Shown here piece by piece: positions 41,231 through 50,459 of a stretch of 64,000 nucleotides of DNA. The notes under the pieces are model-generated. The model was not told where the DNA came from and did not search any database. It saw only the letters and a list, made by a program, of their open reading frames with translations. Source of the stretch: UBA4427 sp046351135 (GTDB lineage: Bacteria; Myxococcota_A; UBA9160; UBA4427); assembly GCA_046351135.1 (NCBI GenBank), contig JAXLZA010000003.1, positions 372,001 to 436,000 of the forward strand, given 5' to 3'. Made by a program: the position numbers and the translations under genes. Numbering within the stretch: the stretch's first letter is position 1; the number at the start of each line of letters is the position of its first letter.

Positions 41231-41860
41231 TCAGGTCTTCGGGACGCGGCGCGCGCGGGCCGTCTGCGCGAGCCCGACCAGCCCGGCGATGCCGGCCGCG
41301 AGCAGCGGCGCGACACCCGGCTCGGGGACGACGACGTCGTCGAGGGAGTGGCGCGGGGCGGTGGTCGAGCTGCTGAACGCGGAGGCCGTCGAGAACGGGC
41401 TCGCCGAGAGCAGATGCAGCGTGTAGGCGCTGTCGCCGGTCGGCAGCACGACGCGATTCGCGCTCGTCGAGGTCACCGTCGTCGCGCCGGTGCGCAGCCC
41501 GAACGCGCCGTCCGGGGCGGTGCCCGGGACGACGAAGGTCACCGCGACGCGATCGACGGCGCTCGGGAAGCTCAAGTTGACCGCATCTCCGGCCTGGAAG
41601 AACTCGGTGCGCCCGTCCTGCACGCCGAGGTAGCGCGCGCCCGAGGACGACGCGAAGCCCGACGAGACGATCAGCGGGAAGCCCGATTGATCGGAGTCGA
41701 AGGGAACGTAGGTGAAGCCGACGCCGCTCACGCTCGTCACGACGGAGCCGGCGGAGAGTGCGTTGAAGTCGACGACGATGCCCTGGGCGCTCGCGATCGA
41801 CGCCGTCATCGACACTGCGATCGCCGCCGCGATCGAAAGGATCCCGCTCTTCCTGCTCAT
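41231..41860 (-). CDS. Exported PEP-CTERM protein
   Basis: A 209-residue exported protein with a signal peptide ending ASAQ (about residue 26). Its body is beta-rich (IVVDFNALSAGSVVTSVSGVGFTYVPF), and the end is a C-terminal PEP-CTERM signal: VVPEPG, hydrophobic VAPLLAAGIAGLVGLA, then ARARR. Such proteins are sorted by exosortase to the surface or matrix. The start is the ATG after a strong GAGGAG; a frame extending 16 codons upstream has no signal-peptide logic. It sits 67 bp downstream of the exported diheme gene and may be cotranscribed with it. Confidence 0.8.
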   Translation of the reverse strand: MSRKSGILSIAAAIAVSMTASIASAQGIVVDFNALSAGSVVTSVSGVGFTYVPFDSDQSGFPLIVSSGFASSSGARYLGVQDGRTEFFQAGDAVNLSFPSAVDRVAVTFVVPGTAPDGAFGLRTGATTVTSTSANRVVLPTGDSAYTLHLLSASPFSTASAFSSSTTAPRHSLDDVVVPEPGVAPLLAAGIAGLVGLAQTARARRVPKT

Positions 41861-41927
41861 GACTCTCCTCGGCATCCGGGACAGCGATCCCTTCCCGCTC
41901 CGCTCCACGTCCCCGTCCCTCTCGCGC

Positions 41928-44183
41928 TCACGGCCGCGTCGGCTGGCAGGCCGGATCGCTCGGCGCGAAGTAGCCGTCGCCTCGGACGCTGGCCAGGTAC
42001 TGGTCGAAGAGCTTCGGCAGGTCCTCCGCGGTCCCCGCCGTCTTCCAGAATCGATTGAAGGTCACCGCCGAGTTCGGCATGGAGTGCATGCGGAAGAGCG
42101 GATTGGCGGGATCGCAGTCGCCGACCGAGGCGAAGAACGCGTCGAGGTCGGTGCTCCGGTAGACGGTCTGGTCGAGGTTGTCGAAGTGGTCCCAGTTGAA
42201 GCCTTCGGCCATGTTGACGTGGCAGCCGCGGCAGCTCGTCGCGATCACCTTGCGATAGAAGTCGGCCGCGAGCTGTCCGCGCCCCTGCCAGCTCGCCGGC
42301 AGATAGTTCGGATCGAAGGTTCCGTTCGCATACCAGCCGGCGATCAGCTCCTGGGCCGCCACCGTCGGCCCCGCCGCGAGCACGTTCTGGTTGAGGAGCC
42401 GGATCGCCGTCTCCTGGTCGACCTCCCGCAGGCCGATCTTGCTCGAGAAGAGGAAGTTGCCGACGTCGTAGGGCAGGAAGTGGGCGCCGATGTTGGCTCG
42501 ACCCGCGCCCGTCTCCGGGTAGCGCGCGGTGTAGTGGTCGCCGCCGTGGCAGACGACGCAGGTCCCGGGCACGAACTTCTCGCGCCGTCCATCGAGGTTG
42601 ATCGAGGGCAGCAGGTCCCCGCTCGGACCGAAGATCAGGAAGCGCACGAAGGGCTGGCCGCCGTTCACGCCCGGCGCGCTCATGTAGTCCATGGCGACGC
42701 AGGCGACGAGGTTGCGACCGGCGACCGCGTCGTCGATCACGCGATCGATCTCCGCCTGGTTCGGGTCGAGGCTGCTCGGGCCGAGGTGGTTGCAGACGTA
42801 GGCGGCCGTGTGGCTGGGTCCGTAGGAGATCGAGTGGTGGTTGCGCGTCAAGTTCAGGTCGGCCTTGTTGATGTAGGTCGCCTGGTACTCGGTGTAGCCG
42901 GGGAGCGCGTAGGGCCCCATCAGGGTCGTCCGCTTCCAGTCCTCGAAGCGGACCGGGCCGATCATGTTGCCGGCGCGGTCGCAGTTCTTCACGGCGCCGA
43001 CCGCCTTGTAGTAGAGGCAGGCGCCGATGCGGGAGTCGAGGCCCTTGTAGGCGAGGAACTTGTCCGTGTCGGGGATCGCGTCGGAGGGCAGCGTCGCGGG
43101 CGCGGCAGCAGGCAGCTGGCCGACGATCGTTCCGTTCGCGAGTCGCGCGGTCATCTGCGAGACGACGGGCCGACCCGTCGCCGGGATCGCCACCGTCGGG
43201 AGCGCGAAGTCGCCCTGGGCGAACGGGAGCGAGGAGGGCGGCGCGTTCTCGCAGCGCACGACGAGCACCGGATCGACGAGCGCCGCCGGGAAGTCGGCCT
43301 CGTAGAAGCCGTAGGTGTTCACCTTGAACGGCCCCGAGACGAGCGCGTTCGACGCGTTGCGGATCTCGACCGTCGGCACCCTCTCGACGCCGAAGAACTC
43401 GTTCGAGGTCCCGCAGAGCGAGCCGTCGGCGAGCTCGACCTTGCCCGCGACGGTCCACAGATTGGGATCGGAGGAACCGCCCGCGCGGAAATGCGTGTCG
43501 GAGACGGCGAAGCCCGGCGGCAGGTTCGTCGGCGGCGTCGGAATCCCGGAGTCGGGCCGGATGTCGGCGCAGAAGTCGAACGGGCCGTTCGGCGTCGGCG
43601 CACAGAAGATCGTCATCGTGACCGGCGGCGAGCTCACCGGCAGCATGCCGTTGGTCACGATCTGCTGATGCAGATCGCCGCGGATGAGCCCGGTCGCCGG
43701 GTAGCGGATGGTGTTCGAGTCGTCCTGGATGTAATAGAAGCCGTTCGGTCGGACTCCGAATCGGCGATAGGTCTCGCCGACCGGCGTCGGCGCCGGCGGC
43801 GCCTGGAGCGCGAGCGGGGGCGTGGCCTGGATCGGATTGCCGATCGCGTCGGTGTTGACCGCAATGCGCTTCTCGGTGTAGCCGCCGAAGCCGTCGGAGA
43901 GGAGCACGTAGGCGAAGTGGAGACCGGGGCCGTCGGGCAGCGTCCAGGTGGTCGTCGGCGCGTTGACGTCGACGACCGTTCCGTCCGTCGTCCGCCAGCG
44001 ATAGGTCAGCGGATGACCGCCGGGATCGCTGGCGACGACGTTCAGCGTGACCTGCAGCGGCACCGCCTGCGCGATCGTGGGCGCACCCGACGCGAGCAGC
44101 CCTGCACCGAGCAGCAAGAGCCGGGCGGCGATCGCCGGGATGCTCCGCAGACCCGCCCCATCCCGATCCGATCGTCGCCTCAT
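41928..44183 (-). CDS. Exported diheme cytochrome c-type protein with N-terminal Ig/PKD-like domain
   Basis: A 751-residue exported protein. The signal peptide ends IAQA (about 40). Residues 42-115 resemble a PKD/Ig-like beta domain (VVASDPGGHPLTYRWRTTDG). The middle 400 residues match nothing I recognise and contain a dozen cysteines. Two haem c sites follow: CVVCH (Cys542-His546) and CRGCH (Cys651-His655), with DLDAFFASVGDCDP and a Met-rich MHSMPNS segment after them. It is likely a periplasmic or surface redox protein; an oxidoreductase role is inferred only from the haems. GAGGGG precedes the ATG; TAGAAT at 44227-44232 (minus) may be its -10. Confidence 0.72.
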   Translation of the reverse strand: MRRRSDRDGAGLRSIPAIAARLLLLGAGLLASGAPTIAQAVPLQVTLNVVASDPGGHPLTYRWRTTDGTVVDVNAPTTTWTLPDGPGLHFAYVLLSDGFGGYTEKRIAVNTDAIGNPIQATPPLALQAPPAPTPVGETYRRFGVRPNGFYYIQDDSNTIRYPATGLIRGDLHQQIVTNGMLPVSSPPVTMTIFCAPTPNGPFDFCADIRPDSGIPTPPTNLPPGFAVSDTHFRAGGSSDPNLWTVAGKVELADGSLCGTSNEFFGVERVPTVEIRNASNALVSGPFKVNTYGFYEADFPAALVDPVLVVRCENAPPSSLPFAQGDFALPTVAIPATGRPVVSQMTARLANGTIVGQLPAAAPATLPSDAIPDTDKFLAYKGLDSRIGACLYYKAVGAVKNCDRAGNMIGPVRFEDWKRTTLMGPYALPGYTEYQATYINKADLNLTRNHHSISYGPSHTAAYVCNHLGPSSLDPNQAEIDRVIDDAVAGRNLVACVAMDYMSAPGVNGGQPFVRFLIFGPSGDLLPSINLDGRREKFVPGTCVVCHGGDHYTARYPETGAGRANIGAHFLPYDVGNFLFSSKIGLREVDQETAIRLLNQNVLAAGPTVAAQELIAGWYANGTFDPNYLPASWQGRGQLAADFYRKVIATSCRGCHVNMAEGFNWDHFDNLDQTVYRSTDLDAFFASVGDCDPANPLFRMHSMPNSAVTFNRFWKTAGTAEDLPKLFDQYLASVRGDGYFAPSDPACQPTRP

Positions 44184-44509
44184 CTCGCCCCTCGCGTCGC
44201 TGCCGCTGGAAGTGGTTCCCGCGCGCATTCTACGCCGTCCGCTCGAGCCGATGCGGGAGAATTCGCGGTGCCGGTACCTTCTCCCACCGGACTCCGCCCG
44301 TCCATCGCAACCGATCGGCAAATCGGATGCAGGTGTCTCCGGCGTGCTGCCATCCCCACGCGACTTTTCGCGTCAAGACCATATCGCACGCGCAGCCACG
44401 AGCAGACCGCGACGGCGTCCCCGAGTGCGACTGCTCCGGATCGATCGATAGACTCGGCGGGCTCGGCGGCGCCCCGCTCCCGGGAGCGCCTCGCACCGAG
44501 GAGGACACG
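44184..44509. other. Divergent control region between the diheme gene and the ketosteroid isomerase gene
   Basis: A 326-bp gene-free stretch. Minus-strand TAGAAT (44227-44232) and plus-strand TAGACT (44449-44454) are candidate -10 boxes for the two flanking genes. A minus-strand TTGACG (44371-44376) resembles a -35 but has no good partner. I see no coding potential. Confidence 0.45.
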
Positions 44510-44899
44510 ATGCTCACGCAGGCTCGCATGAAGGCCGTGCTCCAGGCCTACGTCGACGGCCTCAACGCCGACGACGCGGAGGCCGTGATCGCGCTGTTCG
44601 CGCCGGATGCGGTGATCGAGGATCCGGTCGGGACGAAGGAGAAGCGCGGCGCCGAGATCGTCGCCTGGTTCCGCGGCGCCGCGAAGATGCGGGCCCGGCT
44701 CGAGCTCGCGACGCCGATCCGCGGCTCCCACGGCCTCGCCGCCGCCATGGCCTTCACCGTCACCACGCGCTTCGAGGGCCAGCTCCGCTCGACGCGTTCC
44801 CTCGACGTCGTGCGCTTCGACGAGCAGGGCCGCATCACGCGCCTCGAGGGCTACTGGGGCCCGGAGGACGTCGAGGTCCGACCGGATCCGGGCGACTGA
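44510..44899 (+). CDS. ksi: Steroid delta-isomerase (ketosteroid isomerase)
   Basis: A 129-residue NTF2-fold enzyme that moves the 5,6-double bond of 3-oxo-delta5-steroids into conjugation by proton transfer. Unlike generic SnoaL-like proteins it keeps the whole active site at the same numbers as the Comamonas enzyme: Tyr14 (QAYVDGLN), Asp38 (VIEDPVGT) and Asp99 (RSLDVVRF). Length is also that of the characterised enzyme (about 125-131). GAGGAG lies five bases before the ATG. No other obvious steroid gene is adjacent, but P450s, SDRs and a CoA transferase lie within 20 kb. This is one of the firmest functional calls in the window. Confidence 0.88.
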   Translation: MLTQARMKAVLQAYVDGLNADDAEAVIALFAPDAVIEDPVGTKEKRGAEIVAWFRGAAKMRARLELATPIRGSHGLAAAMAFTVTTRFEGQLRSTRSLDVVRFDEQGRITRLEGYWGPEDVEVRPDPGD

Positions 44900-45030
44900 C
44901 GGGACCACGAACGCACACGGCCGCAGCGGTGACGGGGGCGACGGGACGAGCTGCGCGCGGCGACGTCCGCGCGACACGACGACCGACGCGCGGACCGACG
45001 CAGTGGCACGCCGGTCCACCCGTCGCGCTC

Positions 45031-46242
45031 TCAGCGCATCCGCCGGAGCGCCTCGAGGATCGCCCGCTCGTCCGCGATCCCCGGCGCCTCCTCGCCGACC
45101 GCGCGCGCCACCTCGGTGATGGACTCGTCGGCGACGCCGATCGCCGCGAGCCGCCGCGGGACGCCGAGCGCATCGAGCCACTGCTCGAGCCCGCGCGCGA
45201 GCGGCACCCTCGCCCTCCCCGGCCAGCCGAGCATCGCCGCGAGTTCACGCTGCCGCGCCCTCGTCGCCTCCGCGTGGAAGCGCAGCGCCTCGGGCAGCGC
45301 GACGCACGAAGCCGCGCCGTGTCGCGCCTCGCAGACCGCGCCGAGCGAGTGGCGCACCGCCGTCGAGAGCCAGGCCGCGAAGCGCGGCGGCGTGAGCGTC
45401 GGCAGCAGTGTCTTCGTCATCCAGCAGGCCGTGAGCACACGCTGCCGCGCCCCGGGATCGGCGCGGCCCGACGCCGCTGCCCGCGAGCGCGGCCACTCGA
45501 TCAGCTCGGCGATCGCGCGAGCAGCGGATCGAGGAAGGGCTCCGGCCCCGTCGCGCGACACCAGGCGGAGAGTGCGTCGTCGAGGGCCTTGACGCCGGTC
45601 TCGAGCCAGGGCGCGTCGGGCGTGTGGGCCGCGAGCGCGCCGTCGAGGAAGATCGTCCGCTCGAGGCAGCCCCGATCCGGGTAGGGCCGCTTGCGGCGCG
45701 CCTCGGCGTCGCGGGCGCCCCAGAACGGGAGGAACTCCGCGAACGAGAGCGTCGTCGTGATCGCGAGGAGCGGAAGGCGGGTGGGCACCGCAGCGCCCGC
45801 GGCACCGCCGGCGAAGAGGTTCCGGAAGTCGAGGGGCTCGAGCCTGGCGACGCGCGGGATCCCCGTCGCCAGCAGCACGCCGATCCCCTTCGCACAGTCG
45901 ACGGCTGCGCTGCCCCCGACCGCCACGATCGCGTCCGCGCGCGCAGCGCGGGCGATCGCGGCGCCGGCGTCGACGACTTCGCAGGGCGTGTGCGGGCGCG
46001 AGCCGGTGAAGACGGTCGCGGGGCGGCCGAGGGAGTGAGCACGACCTCGAGCGTCGGCCCGCCCGCGACCCGCTCGCCGCAGACGACGAGGGGGCGCTCG
46101 ACGCGGAGTCGGGCGAGCTCGGCGGCGAGCCGCGCGGCGACGCAGCCCTCGCCCGAGACGACCGCGCGCAGGCCGGGGACGACGCGGTACTCGCTCGTGT
46201 GCGGGGAGGCGGGCGGCGGGGCGCGGATCCGGTCTCGGCCAT
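45031..46242 (-). pseudogene. Iron-containing alcohol dehydrogenase / maleylacetate-reductase-like, three frameshifts
   Basis: The gene starts at an ATG with GGAG (MAETGSAP), then the homologous sequence moves through all three frames. SEYRVVPGLRAVVSGEG begins after a shift near 46205-46225; ARADAIVAVGGSAAVDCAKG after one near 46030-46040; and AIAELIEWPRSR, leading to the metal-binding RHSLGAVCEARHG, after one near 45512-45522. Each looks like one missing base, so the start and end share a frame. Intact, it would be a roughly 400-residue NAD-dependent Fe/Zn dehydrogenase. Either the gene is decaying or the local sequence contains single-base errors. It lies 39 bp from another frameshifted gene. 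Confidence 0.75.
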
Positions 46243-46281
46243 GCTGTCTCCACGGACGCGCGGTGCGCCCTGCCCGCGCGC

Positions 46282-47331
46282 TCAGTACCCCTTCTCGAGA
46301 TCGCAGAGATTGCGGAGCGGCCTGCCCGCGACCCAGGCGGCGAGGTTCTCGAGGAAGATTTCGTAGATCATCTCGAAATAACGATCCCAGTGACGCCGAC
46401 GAATGGGGCGAGATGAAGAGGCTGGGCACGTCCCAGAGCGGGCTCGTCGGCGGCAACGGCTCCTCGAGGGCGACGTCGGTCGCCGCCGCCGCGAGCCGGC
46501 CGCTGCGGAGCGCGGCGGCGAGCGCCTTCTCGTCGACCATGTTGCCGCGCGACGCGACGGGAAGAGCGTCGCGGGCTTCATCGCGAGGAACGCGGCGGCG
46601 TCGATCAGGTTCTCGGTCTCGGGCGTGCCCGCCGCCGCGAGCACGACGACGTCGCTCTGCGCGAGCAGATCGTGGAGCCGATCCGTCGGCAGCAGCTCGT
46701 CGACGCAGGGCGCCGTCGCCCCCGGCTTCCAGCTCCGCCGATTCGCGAGGATCCGGACGTCGAAGGCCTTCGCTCGCCGCGCCACCGCCGCCCCGATCGC
46801 GCCGAGTCCGACGATGCCGATCGTCGCCCCGGAGAGCAGCCGTCCCTGATGCCGCGTCCAGCGCCGCTCGCGCTGGAGCCCGTCGAGCGCCGCGAAGTCC
46901 TTCCAGATCGCGAGGATCCGCCCGATCACGAACTCGGCGATCGAGGGCGCTCCGACGCCCGCAGCGTTCGTCAGCGCGATGCCGCTCTCGCGCAGCCGGC
47001 TGGCGGCGAACTGCCCGACGCCCGAGCCCATCGCCTGGATCCAGCGCAGCTTCGGCGCGACCTCCGCGACGTCGAAGGGCGCGTCGAGGCCGAGCAGGAC
47101 CTCGGCGCGGGCGAAGGCCGCGGCCTGCTCCGGCGTGAGCTTCGGCGCCCGCGCGCGCAGCTCGCGGCTCTCGGGCTGGAGGCGCTTCGCGGTGCGCAGA
47201 TCGGTGTCGTCCTGGTAGGGACAGAGCACGGCCTCGATGCGCGGGTCGATCGCCTCGACGCGCGCGACGTCGACGAGCTTCTCGAGCCCGGGATAGGCCA
47301 GCTGGACGACGATCCGATCTCCCGAAGCCAT
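46282..47331 (-). pseudogene. D-2-hydroxyacid dehydrogenase family, two compensating frameshifts
   Basis: Homology starts at MASGDRIVVQLAYPG behind a strong GAGGAGGG and runs through the NAD-binding GIVGLGAIGAAVA and LAAAGTPETENLID. Near 46560 one base appears to be missing: the expected ASRGNMVDEKALAAALR continues in another frame. Near 46386-46388 one base too many returns it to the first frame for YFEMIYEIFLENLAAW. Intact, it would be about 350 residues and reduce a 2-oxoacid such as glyoxylate or hydroxypyruvate. The catalytic Arg, Glu and His regions can all be found, so the lesions look recent or artefactual. Confidence 0.75.
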
Positions 47332-47548
47332 CACGCCCTCCTCTTCGCCGACCGCCGGCCGACGACCGCCGCGCTCCAAGCGACGCCCTCGATCGACGCC
47401 CCGAAGCCCGAGCGACTGTATCACCCTCCCCGCGCCGCCCATCTCGCCCCGATGCGCTCGCCGACCTGTTCCGATGCGCGCTCACCGACGCGCATCTCGG
47501 CCCGCATCACGGTCCGCATCGACGCCGATGTGGCCACGCGCGCTGTGT

Positions 47549-47554
47549 TAGCGT
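47549..47554 (+). promoter_or_regulatory. Candidate -10 box (TAGCGT) of a leaderless transcript
   Basis: TAGCGT is followed by CGATCGC and the ATG at 47562; there is no Shine-Dalgarno. Same arrangement as at 12616 (minus) and 17935. Confidence 0.42.
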
Positions 47555-47561
47555 CGATCGC

Positions 47562-48865
47562 ATGATGCAGAGGACCGACGAGCCCGACGCCGCGCCCGGC
47601 GCATACGCCTACTACGTCCTCTTCATGCTCTTCCTGGTGCTCGCCGTCAGCCTGATCGATCGCAACATCCTCGGGATCCTGCTCGAGGACATCAAGGCGG
47701 ACCTCGCGATCTCGGATACCCAGCTCGGCCTGCTGACGGGCCCGGCCTTCGCCGTGACGAACGCGATCGCGGGCATCCCGCTCGCCCGCGCCGCCGACCG
47801 CCGGTCCCGGCGCGACATCGTCGCCTGGGGCCTGCTCGCGTGGTCGCTCCTGACGGGGCTGCAGGGCGCGACGCGAAGCTTCGGCGCGTTGATGGCCGCG
47901 CGCATCGGCGTCGGGATCGGTGAGGCGTCGACCGGCCCGGCGGCCCACTCGCTGATCTCCGACTACTTCCCGCTCCGCCAGCGCGCGACCGCGATCTCGC
48001 TCTACACGATGGGCGGTCATCTCGGGGTCTGGATCGCGTTCCTCGTCGGCGGCTGGCTCAGCCAGGCCTACGGCTGGCGGACCGCGCTGGTCGCCGTCGG
48101 CCTGCCCGGCGCGATCCTCGCGCTGCTCTTCCGCCTGAGCGTCCGGGAGCCGACGCGGGGCGCGATCGACGGCCAGGTCGATTCCGGCGACGCGGTTCCT
48201 TTCGGCGAGGTCGCGCGGGTGCTCGCGGGCAAGCCGACGTTCCGGCATCTCGCCCTCGCCCTGCCGCTCTTCGTGTGTGCGGCCTACGTGCTGAACATCT
48301 GGGGACCCGCGTTCCTGATCCGCGTCCACGGCCTCTCGAAGGCGGAGATCGGCGCCTCGTTCGGGCTCATCGTCGGGGTCGCGGGCGGCGTCGGCTCGAT
48401 CGCGGGGGGTCTACTCTCCGATCGCCTCGGCCGCCGCGATCGGCGCTGGTATCCCTGGCTGCCGATGGTCGCGACCCTCGCCGCGATCCCCTTCCAGCTG
48501 GGCTTCCTGCTGGCGCCGGATGCGAAGCTCGCGCTCGTCTCCCTCGGTCCCGCGGTCTTCCTGAACGCGACCGCGATCGCACCGCTCTGGACGGCCAATC
48601 AGGCCGTCTCCCCGCTGCGCATGCGTGCGATCTCGTACTCGATCACTTCATCCATCTCGGGATCAGCGTGATCTCGGGCGGGCTCGCCCCGCTCGCCGTC
48701 GGCGCCCTGAACGATGGGCTGGCCCCGGAGCTCGGCGATCAGGCGATCCGCACCTCGCTGTTCCTGATCCTCGCCACCAATCTCTGGGGTGCCTTCCATG
48801 CGGGCATGGCCGGCCAAAGGCTTCCCAGGGACACGACGACGTTCGAGCGCGAAGGCCATGCTTGA
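47562..48865 (+). pseudogene. MFS transporter (spinster-like), one frameshift
   Basis: The first 360 residues are a clear major facilitator: LIDRNILGILLEDIKADL, ARAADRRSRRDIV (A motif), GEASTGPAAHSLISDYF. Near 48638-48645 the frame breaks after MRAISYSI, and the remaining two helices (FIHLGISVISGGLAPLAVG; LFLILATNLWGAFHAG) continue one base out of phase to a stop at 48865. Without the shift the protein would be about 433 residues, normal for the family. As read, it lacks the last two membrane segments and is probably non-functional. It diverges from the frameshifted 2-hydroxyacid dehydrogenase, so the three damaged genes form one block. Confidence 0.75.
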
Positions 48866-49130
48866 TTGGCAGCGGTTCGATCGAATTCCGAGGAGGCGCA
48901 TCATGCCCCGACTTCGAAGCGACCTCGAAAGCTCGAGCCCTGTCCCGATTCCCATGCCAACCGGGCGCTTCGCGCGTCGATCGAGGGGCTCCGCCGCCCG
49001 GACACTCCATGGCCACACCCGTCGTGGAGGTCGATGGTGACCGGGGGTGACGACTGTCGATCCGGGATCGGAGTCCCCGAGCCATGACGTCGGCCCGGGG
49101 CGATCGATCGCGAGCGGAAGGAGACGAGAC

Positions 49131-50459
49131 ATGAAGATCCTGGGACCCGTGTCTGGGGGATTGCGCGGCTGGCCCTTCGCCGCCGCCGCCTTCGACCTCG
49201 CAGCGCAGGGCTACGTCGAGGAGGAGTGGTTCGTCGAGGGCGAGGCCGCCACCTACCGCCACCGCAGCGGCGCGACGCGCGCCTTCGACGGCCGCTGGGA
49301 GGCCGAGGTCGCGGGCTCCGCGCCCTACCGGACGCGGGTGCTCGTGCGCCGTCCGAGCGACCCCGCGCGCTGGAACGGCAGCGCGTGTCTGCTCTGGAAC
49401 AACGTGTCCCACGGCTTCGATCTGCTGGTCGGCGAGAGCGCCGAGCTCTACGACGGCGGCTTCGCCCTCGTCGCCGTCAGCGCCCAGGCCCATGGCGTCC
49501 ACGGCTATCCCGGCGGCGTCACGCCCGGGCTCGTCGTCTGGGATCCCGAGCGCTATGGCTCGCTCCACGTGCCCGGCGACGAGGTCGCCTACGACATCTA
49601 TACCCAGGCCGCGCGCCTCGCCCGCAGTGGCGAGCTCGGCTTCACCGCGCGCCGCGTGATCGGCGTCGGCGCGTCGCAGTCGGCGGTCTACCTCGCGACC
49701 TACCTGAACGCGATCCAGCCGCTCTCGCGCGCCCTCGACGCGTGCATCCTCGACATCTATTTCGGGAACGGATCCCAGCTTCGGCCGCAACCATCGGCGG
49801 TCGGCGATCCGTCGCAGATCGCGGCGGCGGTCAAGCTCATGCCCCCCGGCTCCCACCTTCTCCGCGACGATCTCGGGATCCCGGTCTTCGTCCTCAACTC
49901 CGAGTCCGAGGCGACGCTGCACCATCCCGTCCGCCAGCCCGACGGCGCCGACTACCGCTACTGGGAGGTCGCCGGCGTCGCCCACGGCTCGCGCGTGCGC
50001 GGGACCGAGCGCATCCCGTCGAGCTGGCCCCGGGATCTCGGCACGAACGAGAGCCGGATCGGGACCCCGCCCGACGCGAACCCGCTGCGCCTCGACGAGG
50101 TCCGCTCGGCGGTGCTCCGCCACGTCCAGCGCTGGCTCGCGGAGGGAATCGCCCCGCCGATCCAGCCGCTGATCGAGTTCGACGTTCGCGCCGACGGCTC
50201 CCCCGTCATCCGCCGCGACGCGCTCGGGCTGGCCCGCGGCGGCGTCCGCCTGCCCGACGTCGAGGTCCCGCGCGCACGCTACTCGGGCCTCGCCGCCGAC
50301 GGCACGCTCTCGCTCTCGGGCTCGACGACGCCCTTCGACGAGGCGCTGCTCGCGCGGCTCTACCCGGACGACGCGACCTATCGTGCGCGCCGGGCGGCGG
50401 CGGTCGAGCGCGCGGTCGCGGCCGGCGTGCTGCGGCCGGAGGATGCGGCGGTCGCCTAG
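49131..50459 (+). CDS. Alpha/beta-hydrolase domain protein (Abhydrolase_10-like)
   Basis: A 442-residue hydrolase. The nucleophile elbow reads GVGASQSA with Ser182, and the likely His is in EVAGVAHGSR; LLWNNVSHGFD and VSAQAHGVHGYPGGV are typical of this large-esterase group of unknown substrate. No signal peptide. GGAAGGAG precedes the ATG and sets the start. The stop overlaps the convergent CoA-transferase stop, both codons sharing the palindrome CTAG at 50456-50459. An esterase or lactonase role next to the CoA transferase is plausible but unproven. Confidence 0.7.
   Translation: MKILGPVSGGLRGWPFAAAAFDLAAQGYVEEEWFVEGEAATYRHRSGATRAFDGRWEAEVAGSAPYRTRVLVRRPSDPARWNGSACLLWNNVSHGFDLLVGESAELYDGGFALVAVSAQAHGVHGYPGGVTPGLVVWDPERYGSLHVPGDEVAYDIYTQAARLARSGELGFTARRVIGVGASQSAVYLATYLNAIQPLSRALDACILDIYFGNGSQLRPQPSAVGDPSQIAAAVKLMPPGSHLLRDDLGIPVFVLNSESEATLHHPVRQPDGADYRYWEVAGVAHGSRVRGTERIPSSWPRDLGTNESRIGTPPDANPLRLDEVRSAVLRHVQRWLAEGIAPPIQPLIEFDVRADGSPVIRRDALGLARGGVRLPDVEVPRARYSGLAADGTLSLSGSTTPFDEALLARLYPDDATYRARRAAAVERAVAAGVLRPEDAAVA

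Noticed and set aside
44954..44973. CGCGCGG-N6-CCGCGCG hairpin after the ketosteroid isomerase gene
   Set aside because: Short stem of pure CG repeats without a T tract; expected by chance in this DNA.
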